Below, piece by piece: positions 29,850-31,973 of a stretch of DNA of 31,973 bases. Origin of the DNA: Candidatus Nanohalarchaeota archaeon (GTDB taxonomy: Archaea > EX4484-52). Position 1 is the first letter of the stretch. The number at the start of each line of letters is the position of its first letter. Made by a program: the position numbers and the translations under genes. The notes under the pieces were generated by a model. That model saw nothing but the letters and a program-made list of their open reading frames with translations. It did not search any database and was not told where the DNA came from. Location: positions 1 to 31,973 of the forward strand of contig DAOVUW010000002.1 of assembly GCA_030632385.1 (NCBI GenBank), given 5' to 3'.

Positions 29850-31805
29850 TTATTTTTTTATTTGTCCTTTTAGCCCTGGAAGAAAATTCTCTATGTAATT
29901 GACATTAACCTGCCTTAAAATCTCTTTTTCTTCTTTGTTTAATTTTTCAGCCAAAACATCTTTTATTTGTTTTACCAGTTTGCTTTTTAGAATGTCTCCA
30001 GGGATTACGACAATATATTTTTTTGTGCTCTTCTCAATTGCACCCACAGGACCAAAAATCAATTTTCCATCAGCAAACCCAACTGCATATTCCAGCACGG
30101 TTTTTAAAATATTTTTCTTTCCATAAATCATGAAAGAGCCGGTTCCAATATATTCTCCGCTTGGCGCTTTTTTTGTCACCTGTTCGCGATTTACCCAATA
30201 TGATTCAATTGCACCTATGCCGATTCTCCATGCTTTTGAATGCACTGCACTAAATACAGCAGTTTCATGTAAATCTTCTTTTGTCGGGGCGGTTTTGACT
30301 TGGCTTGTTTTTAGGACAACAAAAGGAGAACCTGCAATATCGCAGTGAAATACAATGTCTTTTTCTTTTGCATATTTTTTAATTACTTCTTCATTCTGCT
30401 GTGCTGTTTTACCGCCGATTGCAAGAATATTATTGGATGTAAAAAACCAGTGGAATTTGTGATACCATTGCTTTTCAACGAGAGTTAGTTTTGTTTTTGA
30501 AATCGATTTTATCGGCTTTTCTTTTTCCTGCTGTTTTTGAGCGATATCCAGCCGCATTAATTTTCCTTTTGTTTTTTTGAGTTCATCATAAACTAATGCA
30601 ATATTTTGCTCTATTGTCTTGTTTAAGCAAAATTTAAATTTTATGTCTTTTATTTTAAATAACACTTCTTTTGTCTTTTCATCAATATCTTCAATGTGTT
30701 TTGTTGTTTCATTATTTCTTTTTTTTGAAGCAATTATTTTTTCTTTTACTTCTGTTATTTTGAATTTCAAAAGAGCGCTGTTTAAATCTAATAGAATGGT
30801 TGTAATGCTTTCATAATTTTCTTTTATTACCTCAATTTTTTTGTTTATTTTAATGATGTTTTCTTCTATTTTTTTCTTGTTTTTCATCTGGTTTTGCTCT
30901 ATTCGCTCAAATCGGTCAGCGCTTCTATTTTCCGTTGCATTTTCTTTTTTCTCTTCGTGAATGATATAATTTCCTAAATAATACTTTTCAACAGCATCAA
31001 TAAAAGTTGGAGTGCATTGCTTTTGTTCTTCTGTCGGTATTTGAACAGGAGAATAATCGATAATCTTGTTTTCTGTATTTTCAACAAAAAAAGGCTTTTT
31101 TTCTGCCTTGATCAATTTTTGTATTTTGACAAATAAAGAATTTGTTTGCTTTTCTTTTAGGTCAGAGCAGACTATGGATTTGTCTATTTTTGCCATAGTG
31201 CAGACAGCATTTGCATATTCTTTGCCTAAAGACAGTTCGCTTGAAAGATACGAGACTATTTTTTTGTCTGATTTTTGGAGCAATTTTTCAAATAATTCTT
31301 TATTGACAGAAAATATGTTTTCAGATAGAGGAGGATAAATGTATTTTTCGTTTCGCTTCAATGCTCTGCCGCTCCATATTTTTCTTGTTTTGAGGGCAAG
31401 GATTTCGTTTTCCTTATCCAAAAAAAGAAGATTGCTTTTGCCGAAAATTTCGCAGACAAGAAAATTATTCTCGAATTCAATAATCAATACCCTGTCAAAA
31501 TTATGCTGTTTTACAGATACAATTCTTTTTGATTTAAGATGCTTTCTCAAGTAAAGCGCAAAATTGCTTGAGACATTATCATGAATTATTGGCTTTTTTG
31601 TCAGAAATATCTTGTCTGTTCCGATTATCAAACGATGCGTCCCGTGCATTGGAATATGGATTAAAAAGTGAATTTCCGTGTCTTCCTTTTTCCCGCTGGG
31701 ATTGAATGAAAAGACTTTCTGGATTCTTGAACCAGCTAATTTTTTGTTTAGTTCTTCTGTCAAGATTTTTAAGTCAAAGCTTGTGATTTTTCTGATGGGT
31801 TGCAT
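29850..31805 (-). CDS. rqcH: RqcH/NFACT-family ribosome quality control protein
   Basis: A 651-residue homologue of Rqc2/RqcH, which binds stalled large subunits and recruits tRNA to tag nascent chains. The N-terminal NFACT-N domain (MQPIRKITSFDLKILTEELN, RLIIGTDKIFLTKKP, FALYLRKHLKSKRI, FDRVLIIEFENNFLVCEIFG) is followed by a helical HhH-like part, a coiled coil (about 310-440, many Lys and Glu), and the NFACT-R domain (WYHKFHWFFTSNNILAIGGK, VFHCDIAGSPFVVLKTSQVK, SKAWRIGIGAIESYWVNREQ), ending in GLKGQIKK. Domain order matches archaeal members. The ATG is at 31805 with an AT-rich stretch upstream. The family is clear; a quality-control role in archaea is from homology. Confidence 0.95.
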   Translation of the reverse strand: MQPIRKITSFDLKILTEELNKKLAGSRIQKVFSFNPSGKKEDTEIHFLIHIPMHGTHRLIIGTDKIFLTKKPIIHDNVSSNFALYLRKHLKSKRIVSVKQHNFDRVLIIEFENNFLVCEIFGKSNLLFLDKENEILALKTRKIWSGRALKRNEKYIYPPLSENIFSVNKELFEKLLQKSDKKIVSYLSSELSLGKEYANAVCTMAKIDKSIVCSDLKEKQTNSLFVKIQKLIKAEKKPFFVENTENKIIDYSPVQIPTEEQKQCTPTFIDAVEKYYLGNYIIHEEKKENATENRSADRFERIEQNQMKNKKKIEENIIKINKKIEVIKENYESITTILLDLNSALLKFKITEVKEKIIASKKRNNETTKHIEDIDEKTKEVLFKIKDIKFKFCLNKTIEQNIALVYDELKKTKGKLMRLDIAQKQQEKEKPIKSISKTKLTLVEKQWYHKFHWFFTSNNILAIGGKTAQQNEEVIKKYAKEKDIVFHCDIAGSPFVVLKTSQVKTAPTKEDLHETAVFSAVHSKAWRIGIGAIESYWVNREQVTKKAPSGEYIGTGSFMIYGKKNILKTVLEYAVGFADGKLIFGPVGAIEKSTKKYIVVIPGDILKSKLVKQIKDVLAEKLNKEEKEILRQVNVNYIENFLPGLKGQIKK

Positions 31806-31973
31806 AGTTATAAATAAGCAATATGATTTTAAGTGCTTTTTGCAGAAAGATGCTTTACCTAAAAAGTAATAATTTTCAACGACTTTTTGTGCATGATGAA
31901 GACCTTTTGTGCAGAAGATACTATTTTACACAAAGCCCCTGAATTATTAAAAAAGCAATATATTAAACAGAGG
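31806..31973. other. Upstream region of rqcH, end of window
   Basis: 168 bp with no recognisable gene. It contains an AT-rich promoter-like stretch and a near-repeat GACTTTTTGTGCATGATGAA / GACCTTTTGTGCAGAAGATA (about 31880-31920). A gene may begin just outside the window. Confidence 0.25.

Overview
The window is AT-rich and clearly archaeal: it carries a TFB transcription factor, Rpo10 (RpoN), ribosomal proteins uL23 and eL34, FEN1, CDP-archaeol synthase, a UbiA-type prenyltransferase, diphthine synthase, an RtcB ligase, an RqcH/NFACT protein, a tRNA-Glu with an intron after position 37, and many genes whose TATA box lies about 25-30 nt before the start codon (leaderless style). The gene set and protein style suggest a DPANN archaeon (Woesearchaeota/Pacearchaeota- or Aenigmarchaeota-like); the phylum is my inference and is not proven by the sequence.

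Layout. 1-1394: the end of a propeller-like protein, a PH-like protein, and a frameshifted lipoprotein gene. 1519-5511: RtcB and an MscS channel (one operon), tRNA-His, and an endonuclease Q. 5512-9730: a type IV pilus membrane protein (TadC/FlaJ type), TFB and an A24 prepilin peptidase. 9725-13240: an integron-like cassette array with a divergent tyrosine recombinase. 13618-15640: FtsZ and a lone N-terminal glycosyltransferase domain. 15746-16138: a solitary, weaker cassette-like unit. 16191-19149: a tight five-gene operon (two unknowns, CarS, an HxsD-like protein, FEN1). 19330-21315: anaerobic ribonucleotide reductase without its glycyl-radical tail. 21323-24056: a zinc ribbon, a membrane protein, a nucleotide kinase, a pilin and diphthine synthase. 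24259-27279: a radical-SAM aminomutase-family protein, Rpo10, tRNA-Glu, uL23, eL34 and the prenyltransferase. 27293-31805: a repeat-rich coiled-coil protein, a 4-TM protein and RqcH.

The standout region is 9725-13240. Read on the minus strand it has integron architecture: a recombinase gene pointing away, an attI-like palindrome over its promoter, then four cassettes, each one gene followed by an 89-101 bp attC-like site (R'' of RYYYAAC type, R' of GTTRRRY type). The decisive sign is that each site's R'' is complementary to the start of its own cassette (two of four perfectly, two with one mismatch), as expected for excised circles. The recombinase has the IntI-like C-terminal SPLD tail but lacks the IntI-specific insertion, so it looks like a short Xer/IntI intermediate. 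The cassettes encode small membrane or secreted proteins, three of them cysteine-rich, and appear to carry their own archaeal promoters. I recall that integrons have been reported in archaeal metagenome genomes, but I cannot check how this one relates to them.

The remaining genes are mostly core functions: lipid synthesis (CarS, UbiA), translation and its quality control (uL23, eL34, DphB, RqcH, tRNAs), DNA repair and replication (FEN1, EndoQ, NrdD), division (FtsZ), and a dispersed type IV pilus system (membrane platform, peptidase, pilin).
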